A stretch of 64,000 nt of DNA from assembly GCF_037023755.1 (NCBI RefSeq), contig NZ_CP146100.1:6292501-6356500 (forward strand). The letters run 5' to 3'. A program made the translations under genes and the position numbers. Positions 15,235 through 23,351 of this stretch are shown in pieces. The notes beneath the pieces are model-generated. The model made no database searches. It was given only the letters and a program-made list of their open reading frames with translations, and was not told the origin of the DNA. Source of the DNA: Saccharopolyspora sp. SCSIO 74807 (GTDB lineage: Bacteria; Actinomycetota; Actinomycetes; Mycobacteriales; Pseudonocardiaceae). The stretch's first letter is position 1; each line of letters starts with the position of its first letter.

Positions 15235-15815
15235 TCGGACGCCCCCACAACCAAGGACGGACCTTGAAACGCATCGCGCTTCTCGCGTTGGTGGCCCTGA
15301 GCATCACCGGCTGCGGAGGCAACAACCTCGGCCCTGAGTTCGGAGGAAGCATGGAAGAGCAACGTGCCGAGCTCATGAGTCGCCCCAGCATCGAAGAAGC
15401 CAGCGCACGCTATCTCGAGATGCACACCAAGATCCGCGATCAGCTCACGGCCGCATACCCCTGGATGCGTTGGGAGCAAACGCGCGAACTCAACAGAGCC
15501 GGCTGCTCCGACTTCGACGCGTTCACCGACATCGGCGAAAGCCAGACCCTCGGCGTGTGGCGGGCCAACGGCAACATCCCCGACGCCGAGTGGCCCCGCG
15601 CCCAGCAGATCGTCGCCGACGTGAGCCGCGAATACGGCTTCGCAGCACCGGAAACCGTCGTCAGCCGACCCTCCGATCACCAGGTCGTAGGCAGCGACCG
15701 CTTCGGCGGCGGATACCGCTTCGGCACCGCCAAGAACACCGTGATCAACGGCAGCACCGGCTGCCACCTCCCCCAAGCCGAAAAGGACAAGCAAGCGCCG
15801 CCGCCAGCGCGGTGA
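15231..15815 (+). CDS. LppA-like lipoprotein
   Basis: 194 aa from ATG 15231, which overlaps the hydrolase stop as ATGA (ATG 15225 also possible). Signal peptide LKRIALLALVALSITGC with a lipobox cleaved before Cys. The mature part has LMSRPSIEEASARYLEMHTKIRDQL and a W-R-W/C-S-x-F pattern like mycobacterial LppA/LppB lipoproteins. It would sit on the outer face of the membrane. Because it is coupled to a possible secreted hydrolase it could be a self-protection protein, as lipoproteins are for some lipase toxins; that is inference. Confidence 0.8.
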   Translation: MIGRPHNQGRTLKRIALLALVALSITGCGGNNLGPEFGGSMEEQRAELMSRPSIEEASARYLEMHTKIRDQLTAAYPWMRWEQTRELNRAGCSDFDAFTDIGESQTLGVWRANGNIPDAEWPRAQQIVADVSREYGFAAPETVVSRPSDHQVVGSDRFGGGYRFGTAKNTVINGSTGCHLPQAEKDKQAPPPAR

Positions 15816-15816
15816 A

Positions 15817-16515
15817 TCAACTCGGGTCGATCGGGCCCGTTCCCAGCGGAGCGTCCTCGGCTCGGGCCAGCAGCCCGGAGATCGTCACCGCCAAGGATCG
15901 CCGCAGCATGTCGGTGAAGTTCATCCGCAGCTCGGCCAGCGCCGGGTCGGCTGCGTAGGCGGCCAGCATCGCCTCGGACGGCCGGCAAAGCGGCCATGCC
16001 GATGCGGCCAGCAGCGCGATCATCGCGACGAGGCGGGTCGCGTCGTGCGCGCCGAGCTCCGGGAGGTATCCGCGGATCAGCCGGGCCTGCTCCTCGAGGG
16101 CGCGCTTGGTCTCGCGCTTGTGCCGAAGGGCGACATCGGTGGAGACGTTGTGCTCCAAGACCGCGGCGTGCGCGCTGTTGAGGTCGCACAGCACCGGCCG
16201 TCGCGCCAGCGACTCGGTCAGGACCGCGGCCAGCCGGTCCTCGCGTTGCCGCTGCGCACCTTCGGCGGGTTCGAGCGACCGCTCCAACTCGGCGATCCAG
16301 TCCTGCATTTCGGCGTCCAGCAGTTCGAGCAGGACGTCCTCGCGCGACTCGAAGTAGCGCAGCACGTTGGACTTGGCCAGCCCGACGCGCCGGCTCAACT
16401 CGTTGAGGCTGATCTTCGCGACCGGCATCTCGGTGAGCATCGCGGCGGCGGTGGCCAGGATCTGGCGCCGCCGTTCGTTCCGCTGCTGCTCGCTGCGGGC
16501 GCGCTGGAAGCACAT
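15817..16515 (-). CDS. TetR-family repressor
   Basis: 232 aa. N-terminal TetR helix-turn-helix at about 15-65 (RRRQILATAAAMLTE..., ISLNELSRRVGLAKSNVLRYFESREDVL); the rest is a helical ligand domain. Divergent from the SDR gene, with three copies of one palindrome between the two starts. Its own promoter looks leaderless: -10 TAGGGT (minus, 16528-16523), 7 nt, then ATG, with one operator copy touching the -10. Ends one base from the convergent lipoprotein gene. Ligand unknown; the target is almost certainly itself and the SDR. Confidence 0.92.
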   Translation of the reverse strand: MCFQRARSEQQRNERRRQILATAAAMLTEMPVAKISLNELSRRVGLAKSNVLRYFESREDVLLELLDAEMQDWIAELERSLEPAEGAQRQREDRLAAVLTESLARRPVLCDLNSAHAAVLEHNVSTDVALRHKRETKRALEEQARLIRGYLPELGAHDATRLVAMIALLAASAWPLCRPSEAMLAAYAADPALAELRMNFTDMLRRSLAVTISGLLARAEDAPLGTGPIDPS

Positions 16516-16526
16516 GCGAGGAACCC

Positions 16527-16602
16527 TAACGAACCGCCGGTCCGTTGTTAACAGACTGGCGGTCTGTTAGGTTCGCCGCTGTAACAGCCCAGCGGTCTCT
16601 TA
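16527..16602. promoter_or_regulatory. three tandem TetR operators
   Basis: Three 21-bp sites of the form TAACNNNC-N5-GTCNNTTN. 16527-16547 is imperfect. 16549-16569 has perfect arms TAACAGAC and GTCTGTTA. 16582-16602 is degenerate (TAACAGCC, GTCTCTTA). Starts are 22 and 33 bp apart, two and three helical turns, so bound dimers would lie on one face. The set covers the tetR -10 and the space before the SDR start at 16613. Confidence 0.75.
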
Positions 16603-16612
16603 GGGGTTCGAC

Positions 16613-17524
16613 ATGTACCAGGTGCACGACCAGAGCGGGAAACTCGCCGTTGTGACCGGCGCGAACAGCGGGACCGGCAAGGAAACCGCCCGGCGGCTGG
16701 CAGGTGCGGGCGCGCACGTGGTGCTCGCGGTGCGCACGCCGGACAAGGGCGAGCAGGCGCGCGCCGACATCCTCGCCGAGCATCCGCGCGCCGAGGTGGA
16801 GGTCCGCCGCGTCGACCTGGCCGAGCTCGCCTCGGTGCAGGAGTTCGCCGATGGCCTGCTCAGCGACGGGCGGCCGCTGGACCTGCTGGTGAACAACGCC
16901 GGCGTGATGATGCCGCCGCACCGGATCGAAACGGCCGACGGCTTCGAGCTGCAGATGGGCAGCAACTACCTCGGCCCGTTCGCGCTGACCGTGCGGCTGC
17001 TGCCGCTGCTGCTGGACGCGACCGCGCCGCGGGTGGCCACGATGAGCAGTGCCGTGGCCAATAGCGGCCGGATCAACTTCGACGACCTGCAATTCGAACG
17101 CGGCTACGGTCCGATCGCGGCCTACGCGCAGTCCAAGCTCGCCGACCTGCTGCTGACCAAGGAGCTCGCGCGGATCTCGGCCGCGCGCGGCTGGCCGCTG
17201 CTGTCCACCGGTGCGCATCCCGGCTACACCCGGACGAACCTGCAGACCTCGGGGCCGAGCCTCGGTGGCGAGCCGAGCGCGCTGATGCGGACCGTAACGA
17301 AGCTGACGCCGTCGCAAGGCGTGGTGCAAGGCTCCGAACCGCTGCTGCACGCAGCGACCGGCCCGGACGTGGTGGCCGGCGGTTACTACGGCCCGCGGTG
17401 GTCGTTGGTCGGCCCGAGCCGGGCCGCTCGCCCGCCGCGCAAGGCGCTGGACAAGGCGGTCGCCGAACGGCTGTGGGCCGAATCCGAACGCCTCACCGGA
17501 GTCGCCCTGCCCGCCCGCACCTGA
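16613..17524 (+). CDS. short-chain dehydrogenase/reductase (retinol-dehydrogenase-like)
   Basis: 303 aa. NAD(P) motif TGANSGTG at 15-22, the NNAG motif (LLVNNAGVM) near 91, the catalytic Ser segment ATMSSAV near 145, and YAQSK (Tyr and Lys) near 169. The Arg after the first beta strand region (VRTPDKGEQ) suggests NADP preference. Longer than classical SDRs because of a C-terminal extension, as in WW-oxidoreductase/RDH-like members. Regulated by the divergent TetR. Substrate unknown. Confidence 0.9.
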   Translation: MYQVHDQSGKLAVVTGANSGTGKETARRLAGAGAHVVLAVRTPDKGEQARADILAEHPRAEVEVRRVDLAELASVQEFADGLLSDGRPLDLLVNNAGVMMPPHRIETADGFELQMGSNYLGPFALTVRLLPLLLDATAPRVATMSSAVANSGRINFDDLQFERGYGPIAAYAQSKLADLLLTKELARISAARGWPLLSTGAHPGYTRTNLQTSGPSLGGEPSALMRTVTKLTPSQGVVQGSEPLLHAATGPDVVAGGYYGPRWSLVGPSRAARPPRKALDKAVAERLWAESERLTGVALPART

Positions 17525-17626
17525 TGACCCGGGGCACGACGACCACACCCACCTCGCGGGCGGAGGGGACACCTGTTCCGCGCCCGACTGCGGAAGGAGG
17601 CCGAGTGCCGAGCACGCTCAGCGCTT

Positions 17627-18424
17627 TCACTCCGCGGCTTCGAAGAGCGGTTTTCCCGTCTCCAGCAGGGATTTGAGGCTGGCGAGGATTTCCGGCCAGC
17701 CGTGGCCGACCATCTCGCGGACGGTGCTGCCGGGCTCGAAGCCGTCGTGCACCACGGTCAGCTTGACCATGTCGCCGAGCGGTTCGATCTCGAAGGTCAC
17801 CTTGGAGCGCCGCTCCTCGCGCAGTTTCGCCGCGACCTCCTCGCCGACGCCCACGGCCTGCGCCCATTCCGGTGTGAAGGTGTGCCAGGTGTAGGAGAGC
17901 TTGCGGCCCGGCTCGGCTTCGAGGACGACCTGCTGCGGGTCGGTGGTCCGCTGCCCGTTCTCCGTCCAGGTCATCGCCGAGCCGGGAGTCCAGTCGGTGT
18001 CGAAGGTCAAGCCCCAGTAGCGGATGGTGAAGGCCGGATCGGTCAGCGCCTGCCAGAGCTGCTCCGGCGTGGTGCGGATGTAAGTGGTGTAGACGAAAGC
18101 GTCGCTGCTGCTCATCGGCGGCTGCTCCAATGCGGTCTTCAAGTCGGCGAGGGCGTGCGCGCGCTCGCGGTCGTACTGGTTGATCCAGCGCTCGGCGATG
18201 GCGTTGATCGGCTCGGCGTTGAGGTAGTGCAGCTTCTCCCTGCCACGCCGCAACGTGGTGACGAGGTTGGCCGCCTCCAGCACCGCCAGGTGCTTGCTCA
18301 CCGCCTGCCGGGTCATCTCCAGGCCCGCGCACAGTTCGCGCAGGCGTTGCCCGTTGCGGGCGTTCAAACCGTCGAGCAACCTGCGCCGGTTCGGGTCGGC
18401 GAGCGCCCGGAAGACCTCGTCCAT
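17627..18424 (-). CDS. ArsR-type HTH fused to an SRPBCC (AHSA1-like) domain
   Basis: 265 aa from ATG 18424 (GTG 18430 also possible). Residues 1-100: ArsR winged helix (MDEVFRALADPNRRRLLDGL, MTRQAVSKHLAVLE); no metal-site cysteines. Residues about 112-265: SRPBCC/AHSA1 ligand cavity (VYTTYIRTTPEQLWQALTDPA, YWGLTFDTDWTPGS, GWPEILASLKSLLETG). The two parts are often separate adjacent genes; here they are one polypeptide, so ligand binding may control DNA binding directly. A promoter and inverted repeat lie just upstream (18444-18495). Confidence 0.9.
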   Translation of the reverse strand: MDEVFRALADPNRRRLLDGLNARNGQRLRELCAGLEMTRQAVSKHLAVLEAANLVTTLRRGREKLHYLNAEPINAIAERWINQYDRERAHALADLKTALEQPPMSSSDAFVYTTYIRTTPEQLWQALTDPAFTIRYWGLTFDTDWTPGSAMTWTENGQRTTDPQQVVLEAEPGRKLSYTWHTFTPEWAQAVGVGEEVAAKLREERRSKVTFEIEPLGDMVKLTVVHDGFEPGSTVREMVGHGWPEILASLKSLLETGKPLFEAAE

Positions 18425-18443
18425 GTGCACCACGGCCAAACAT

Positions 18444-18495
18444 GCAACCAAACGGCTGCGTCAGTCAGACAAGCAGCCATCCGGTTGCGTGTCAA
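18444..18495 (-). promoter_or_regulatory. promoter and inverted-repeat operator of the ArsR-SRPBCC gene
   Basis: A 16-bp inverted repeat (18444-18459 and 18473-18488, both ending in GGCTGC/GCAACC-type blocks, 12 of 16 matching, 13-nt centre) lies under a minus-strand promoter: -35 TTGACA at 18495-18490, 17-nt spacer, weak -10 TTGTCT at 18472-18467. Position fits autorepression, and it might also affect the divergent nitrilase gene. Confidence 0.6.
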
Positions 18496-18601
18496 CACCG
18501 CCGAGGAGGCGGGTGGCGATGTGTCGACCGGCCGCCGCCGGCGTGGGTAAGTTCTCACCCCGGCCCAGCGGGCGGCAGCACCGAGCAGGCAGGAGAGCGG
18601 A

Positions 18602-19546
18602 ATGAGCAGCGACGAACCGCAGATCGTGCGAGCCGCGGTGGTGCAGGCCGCGCCCGTCGCGTTCGACCGGGACGCCACCCTGGACAAGGCGGCCGAACTC
18701 GTCCGGCAAGCCGCCGCCGGAGGCGCCGAGCTCGTGGTGCTGCCCGAAGCGTTCGTGTCCGCATACCCGCGCGGCATCACGTTCGGCGCAACCGTCGGAA
18801 GCCGCTCCCCCGAAGGCCGCCGCTGGTACCGGCGCTACTGGGAGTCCAGTGTGGACGTTCCGGGGCCGGCGACCGAGCGGCTCGGCGGAATCGCCCGCAA
18901 GCACGGGACCCACCTGGTGATCGGAGTGATCGAGCGCGGCCGGGGCACGCTGTACTGCACCGCGCTGATGTTCTCCGCGGACGGCGAGCTGCTGGGCAAG
19001 CACCGCAAACTCATGCCGACCGGCGCGGAACGGCTGGTCTGGGGATTCGGCGACGGTTCGACGATGCCCGTGGTCGACACCTCGCTGGGACGGCTCGGCG
19101 CGGTGATCTGCTGGGAGAACTACATGCCGCTGATGCGGATGCACATGTACTCGCAAGGCGTCCAGCTCTACTGCGCGCCCACGGCGGATCCGCGCGAAAG
19201 CTGGGTCGCGAGCATGCGGCACGTGGCCGCCGAAGGACGCTGCTTCGTGCTCTCGGCCAACCAGTTCACCCGCCGCAGCGACTATCCGGACGACTACCCG
19301 CTCGACGTGCCCGCGGACGAGGTGCTCTCACCCGGGAACTCGCTGATCGCCTCGCCGCTGGGAGAGCTCATCGCAGGTCCGTCGACCGGCGCGGAAACCG
19401 TGCTGCACGCCGAACTCGACCTCGGCGCGATCCCGGAAGGCAAGTACGACTTCGACGTGGCCGGGCACTACGCCCGGCCCGACGTCTTCCGCCTCACCGT
19501 CGACACCCGGCCGCAGGATCCGGTGGAGCACACCGATCCGGACTGA
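18602..19546 (+). CDS. nitrilase (C-N hydrolase superfamily)
   Basis: 314 aa. Catalytic triad visible: Glu in VLPEAFVSAYPRG near residue 49, Lys in KHRKLMPTGAERLVWGFGDG near 133, Cys in GAVICWENYMPL near 170. The CWEN context and length match true nitrilases (nitrile to acid plus ammonia) rather than amidases. GGAG ribosome-binding site at 18594. Divergent from the ArsR-SRPBCC gene across 177 bp. Natural substrate unknown. Confidence 0.92.
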   Translation: MSSDEPQIVRAAVVQAAPVAFDRDATLDKAAELVRQAAAGGAELVVLPEAFVSAYPRGITFGATVGSRSPEGRRWYRRYWESSVDVPGPATERLGGIARKHGTHLVIGVIERGRGTLYCTALMFSADGELLGKHRKLMPTGAERLVWGFGDGSTMPVVDTSLGRLGAVICWENYMPLMRMHMYSQGVQLYCAPTADPRESWVASMRHVAAEGRCFVLSANQFTRRSDYPDDYPLDVPADEVLSPGNSLIASPLGELIAGPSTGAETVLHAELDLGAIPEGKYDFDVAGHYARPDVFRLTVDTRPQDPVEHTDPD

Positions 19547-19575
19547 GTCACGGTGATTTCTTGGTTCTTGTCTTG

Positions 19576-19716
19576 TCAGCGGTGAAGCCGCTGAGCAGCG
19601 AGCATGCAAGCAACCGGCACCGCCGCGGGTTCTCAGCGGCTTCCTCGCGAGGACAGCGATTTCGCCGCGTATGGGCATACGTCAGAAATCGATCCCACAG
19701 CGAGGAAGCCGCTGAG
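19576..19716. repeat. inverted repeats between convergent genes
   Basis: The 221-bp gap 19547-19767 between the nitrilase and the oppositely oriented oxidoreductase holds a 7-bp hairpin (TCAGCGG/CCGCTGA, 19576-19594). It also holds a perfect 17-bp inverted repeat: 19632-19648 begins CTCAGCGGCTTCC, 19700-19716 is its complement, 51 nt apart. All arms share the core CAGCGGC/GCCGCTG. It probably ends transcription from both sides; no T-run is present. Confidence 0.6.
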
Positions 19717-19767
19717 GTTCCGCTACCCGAACCGCTACGCAAATCCTTCCGAGGGACTCTTGCAACC

Positions 19768-21012
19768 TCAGCGCAGCGGGTTGAAGGGCTTGAGTGGATC
19801 CGGCTGCTTGCCGGTGACGATCTGGTCGGCGAGCAGTCGTCCGGTTTGCGGGCCGAGGGTCAGGCCCCACATGCCGTGGCCGCCCGCGACGAACACTCCC
19901 GGCGCGGCGGTCGCGCCGATCAGCGGCAGCCCGTCCGGGGTGACCGGCCGACCGCCGACCCAGTCGTCGCGGCGCTGATCCCAGTGCACCCCGGTCAGCA
20001 GCGGCTTCGACGAACGCACGATCGCCTCGATGCGCTCCGGGTACACGCGCGCGTCGGGTGAGCGGAACTCCATCGTGCCCGCCACGCGCAGCCCGCCCTG
20101 GTACGGCGTGCAGGCCACGCGCACCGAGGGCAGGTAGATCGGGCCCGGAACGGGCTCGTCGGTGGGCACGGTGAACGAGTAGCCGCGGCCTGCGCGGACG
20201 GGGGTGCGCACGCCGAGCGGTTTGGCCAGCGAACTCAGCCAGGCGCCGGTGGCGAGCACGACCGAGTCGGCCCGCAGGCGCTCGTCGCCGGAGATCAGTG
20301 CGACGCCGCCCTGTTCGCGGCGCACCTCGTCGACGTTGAAACCGGTGCGGATCTCGCCGCCGCGGGCCTCGACCGAACGGGCCAGCGCGCGCACGAACTC
20401 GCCCGGGTCGACGTAGCGCTGCCCCTCGATCCGCATCACCGCGCCGACCTGCTCGGACAGCTGCGGCACCGAAACGTCCGCAGTGGACGGTTCAGCGATC
20501 TGCACGTCCTGGCCGAAGGAGCGGACCAGCTCGAACTCGCGGCGCAGGTCGGCGACCTGCTCGGGGTTCTCGAACGCCGCGGTGATCGGCGCCGGGCGGG
20601 TCGGGGCGTCCACGCCGCCGTCGGTGAGGGCGTCGAACGCCTCCAGGCACTCGTTGTTCATCGGCACGAACGGGCGCATCGCGCGCTGCCAGGCGGGCAT
20701 CGTGCAGTGCTTGGCGAACCGCGCGAGGAACGCCCACAAGCTCGGATCGACCCGCGCGGGCACGTACAGCGGGGCGTTGCGGTCCAGCAGCGAACGCAGC
20801 CCGTAGCGCAGCACGCTCGGCTCCGGCAGCGGGATGGAGAACGCCGGGGCCAGGTAGCCCGCGTTGCCCCAGGACGAACCGGCCGCCACGCCGTCGCGGT
20901 CGACGACGGTCACCTCCACGCCGTGCTCCTGCAAGAACCACGCCGTCGAGAGTCCGACGGCGCCGGCTCCGGCGACCACCACCCGGCGCGGTGCCTGATC
21001 GGTCCCGTTCAT
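19768..21012 (-). CDS. FAD-dependent D-amino-acid dehydrogenase (DadA-like)
   Basis: 414 aa DAO-fold oxidoreductase. FAD dinucleotide motif VVVAGAGAVGLSTAWFL at 10-26, VVDRDGVAAGSSWGNAG, and C-terminal GGHGMWGLTLGPQTGRL typical of DadA. Expected to oxidise D-amino acids to keto acids and ammonia, passing electrons to the respiratory chain. Downstream of a PucR-type regulator on the same strand (117-bp gap). A second D-amino-acid gene group lies at 33449-38350. Confidence 0.88.
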   Translation of the reverse strand: MNGTDQAPRRVVVAGAGAVGLSTAWFLQEHGVEVTVVDRDGVAAGSSWGNAGYLAPAFSIPLPEPSVLRYGLRSLLDRNAPLYVPARVDPSLWAFLARFAKHCTMPAWQRAMRPFVPMNNECLEAFDALTDGGVDAPTRPAPITAAFENPEQVADLRREFELVRSFGQDVQIAEPSTADVSVPQLSEQVGAVMRIEGQRYVDPGEFVRALARSVEARGGEIRTGFNVDEVRREQGGVALISGDERLRADSVVLATGAWLSSLAKPLGVRTPVRAGRGYSFTVPTDEPVPGPIYLPSVRVACTPYQGGLRVAGTMEFRSPDARVYPERIEAIVRSSKPLLTGVHWDQRRDDWVGGRPVTPDGLPLIGATAAPGVFVAGGHGMWGLTLGPQTGRLLADQIVTGKQPDPLKPFNPLR

Positions 21013-21129
21013 GCCTGCTCCCTTCGCTCGGTCCAGCTCCGAGCATGACCGGGAACACAGCGCTGATCGTTGTCATCTGCGCACAATCCGAGCGCGCCGC
21101 GTTGGCATCCGGGCACTACTCCGCGGCCG

Positions 21130-22581
21130 CTAGGCGACGCGCAGCGCGATCACCAGGGCGAGTCGTTCGTCCGGATCGTCCAGGTCGAGCGTGGTCACCT
21201 CGGTCATCTTGCGCAGCCGGTAGCGCACGGTGTTCGGGTGCACGCCCAGCCGCGCCGCGGCCGCGACCTGGTCGCCCTGGGCGTGCAGGACCGCACGCAG
21301 CGTCTCGGTGTAGCGAGTGCCGTTCGCCGCGTCGTGACGGCGCAGGTCGGCGACCGGCCCGCGCGGAGGGATGCGGCCGCCGGAAGCGGCGTTGCGCAGC
21401 CGCCGCAGCAGGATCTCGTGCCACGCGCGCTCGTAGGAAACGATCGGATCGGAGCATTCCAGCGCCAAGCTCTCGTCGGCTTCCTGCCTGCTCACCGGCA
21501 GTTCCAGCGGGCTCGCCGCGCCACCGATCCCGGCCCGCGCGGAGGCAGGCACCCCGCGCATCAACTTGCGCACCCACTCCGCGGCGGGCACCTCGCCGGG
21601 CAGCACCGTGTAGACCGTGTTCGAGAACAGCGCGCTGCGCCCCGGCCTGCCCCAGCCGAAACCGGCGGTGGCCCGCTCGAAGGCGACCAGCACCGCGGTG
21701 TCTTCCGCCTGCAACGCCACGACCTGGAAGTCCTCGCCGCGCAAACCGAGCCTGCTCAGTACCGCCGCAGCGTCGTCCTTGCCCTCCAACAGCTCGATGA
21801 CCAGGTCCGATTCGATCCGCCGCTCGAGGTCGGCCGCGGCCCGCGCGCGCAGCATGTGCAGCGACGCGGTGCCTGCCCCGGTGCGCAGCGCGGACTCCCG
21901 CTCGCCGGTCAACGGCTCCGGGACCTCGACCCAGATCGAACCGAGCAGTTCCCGCCCGGCGCGGACCGCGATGACGACCCGGCCGTGGAAGTCGTGCGCC
22001 GGGATCGGCTCCACGAACAGCGGCGCGTCGGAGGCGGCGAGGTGCGCGTGCACACCGCGGGCGGTGAGTTCGGCGCGGATCTCGTCCGGCACCCGCCTGC
22101 CCAGGATCGTCGCCATCCGCGCCTGGTCGGCGGTCTCCTGCCTGCTCGAATACGCCAGCACGCCGGAATGCTGGTCCTCGATGGTCACCGGGCCGCCGAC
22201 CGAGCCCGCGAGCGCGTCCGCCAGCGCGAACAGATCCGTCGGGCCGCCTTCCCGCGCCTCCAGCACCAGCCCGTACACCACGCCCGCGAGATGACCCCAC
22301 GGCACCTCCGGATCGACGAGCACGACCGCGACGCCGCGTTCGCGTGCGATGTCGAGCACTGCTTCGTCGGCCCGGTGCACGACGACCGCAGCGGCCCGGG
22401 TGGCCGACAGCAGCTCGCCGAGCGCGGTATCCGGCACGCCGACGGTCAGCAGCACCTCGTCCGGACCGGCCGGTTCCTGCAGCGCGACGCTGCGGAGTTC
22501 GACGTCGCGGCCGCGCGGGGCGCAACGCAGCCGCGCGCCGTAGCCGCCGAGGACGTTGATCAACCGGTCCAGGGTGACCAT
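21130..22581 (-). CDS. PucR-family transcriptional regulator
   Basis: 483 aa from ATG 22581. N-terminal PucR-type region (about 1-130), a central GGDEF-like fold (RIESDLVIELLEGKDDAAAVLSRLGL... about 275-390), and a C-terminal HTH (LHAQGDQVAAAARLGVHPNTVRYRLRKM at about 435-462). Starts two bases after the HAD stop, so the two are co-transcribed. Such regulators often control amino-acid or purine catabolism; the D-amino-acid dehydrogenase just downstream is the likely target. Confidence 0.9.
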   Translation of the reverse strand: MVTLDRLINVLGGYGARLRCAPRGRDVELRSVALQEPAGPDEVLLTVGVPDTALGELLSATRAAAVVVHRADEAVLDIARERGVAVVLVDPEVPWGHLAGVVYGLVLEAREGGPTDLFALADALAGSVGGPVTIEDQHSGVLAYSSRQETADQARMATILGRRVPDEIRAELTARGVHAHLAASDAPLFVEPIPAHDFHGRVVIAVRAGRELLGSIWVEVPEPLTGERESALRTGAGTASLHMLRARAAADLERRIESDLVIELLEGKDDAAAVLSRLGLRGEDFQVVALQAEDTAVLVAFERATAGFGWGRPGRSALFSNTVYTVLPGEVPAAEWVRKLMRGVPASARAGIGGAASPLELPVSRQEADESLALECSDPIVSYERAWHEILLRRLRNAASGGRIPPRGPVADLRRHDAANGTRYTETLRAVLHAQGDQVAAAARLGVHPNTVRYRLRKMTEVTTLDLDDPDERLALVIALRVA

Positions 22582-22583
22582 GG

Positions 22584-23222
22584 TCAGACGAGTTCCAGCA
22601 GTTCCGGCAGCGACGGCAGCGACGGCAGCGACGGCAGCGACGGCAGCACGATGTGCGCATCCTCCAGCTCGGACTCCGAGTGGGTCGTGGTCACCGCGGC
22701 GACCATCGCGCCCGCCGCGCGGCCAGCGGCGATACCTGCCGGAGCGTCCTCCACGACGAAGCATCCCGCCGAGGCCGCGCCGAGCGCGTCCGCGGCCGCG
22801 CGGTAGCCCTCCGGATCGGGTTTGCCGCGGCGGACGTCTTCGGCGGCGATCAGCACGTCCGGCTGCGGCAGGCCCGCCGCGCGCAGCCGCTTCGCCATCA
22901 AGTCGCGGCCGCCCGAAGTCACCGCCGCCCAGCGGTCCAGGTTCGCGAGGAGGTGCGCGGCTCCGGGCACGGCGACCACGCCGTCGACGGCGTCGGACTC
23001 CAGCTCGGCGATCTTCGCGAGCACGTCGCCGCGGACCGGCTCGGGGAAGAACTCGGAGACCACGTCCACATCGCGTTTTCCGTGGCACACCGCCAGAATC
23101 GCGGCCGCGTCCGCGTCGAACCCGGCGGCCACCTCCGTCCAGACCCGCTGCACGATGGCGGTCGAATCGACCAGGGTTCCGTCGATGTCGCACAACACTG
23201 CGCGTTCCTGCTGCTCACGCAC
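22584..23222 (-). CDS. HAD-superfamily phosphatase with a C-terminal Leu-Pro-Ser repeat
   Basis: 212 aa. HAD motif I LCDIDGTLVDS at 10-20, motif II VTSGG, motif III Lys in RRGKPDPEGY, motif IV VVEDAPAG. Closest in pattern to beta-phosphoglucomutase/phosphoglycolate phosphatase-type HADs. After the catalytic core the protein runs into six Leu-Pro units, five of them LPS, then ends ELLELV. The repeat is a 9-bp DNA tandem (22605-22649) and looks prone to length change. Substrate not predictable. Confidence 0.88.
   Translation of the reverse strand: MREQQERAVLCDIDGTLVDSTAIVQRVWTEVAAGFDADAAAILAVCHGKRDVDVVSEFFPEPVRGDVLAKIAELESDAVDGVVAVPGAAHLLANLDRWAAVTSGGRDLMAKRLRAAGLPQPDVLIAAEDVRRGKPDPEGYRAAADALGAASAGCFVVEDAPAGIAAGRAAGAMVAAVTTTHSESELEDAHIVLPSLPSLPSLPSLPELLELV
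22605..22649. repeat. 9-bp tandem repeat (five units)
   Basis: Four copies of CGGCAGCGA plus one of CGGCAGCAC, in frame with the HAD gene, encoding Leu-Pro-Ser units on the minus strand. Because the unit is a multiple of three, slippage would lengthen or shorten the C-terminus without a frameshift. Confidence 0.9.
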
Positions 23223-23351
23223 CAGAGCAGACTCTCACGCGCCGCCAGGTGAGACGAGACCGGGCGAAATCACCGCGCCGTGCCGCGAAACCGCGCGCGG
23301 GAGTGCCCGCCTGCGACTTCGTGAGGATTCGGCGTCGTCCCGCACCTGTCC

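Noticed and set aside
22605-22649. CRISPR-like array
   Set aside because: Units are 9 bp, contiguous and in frame; a coding microsatellite.
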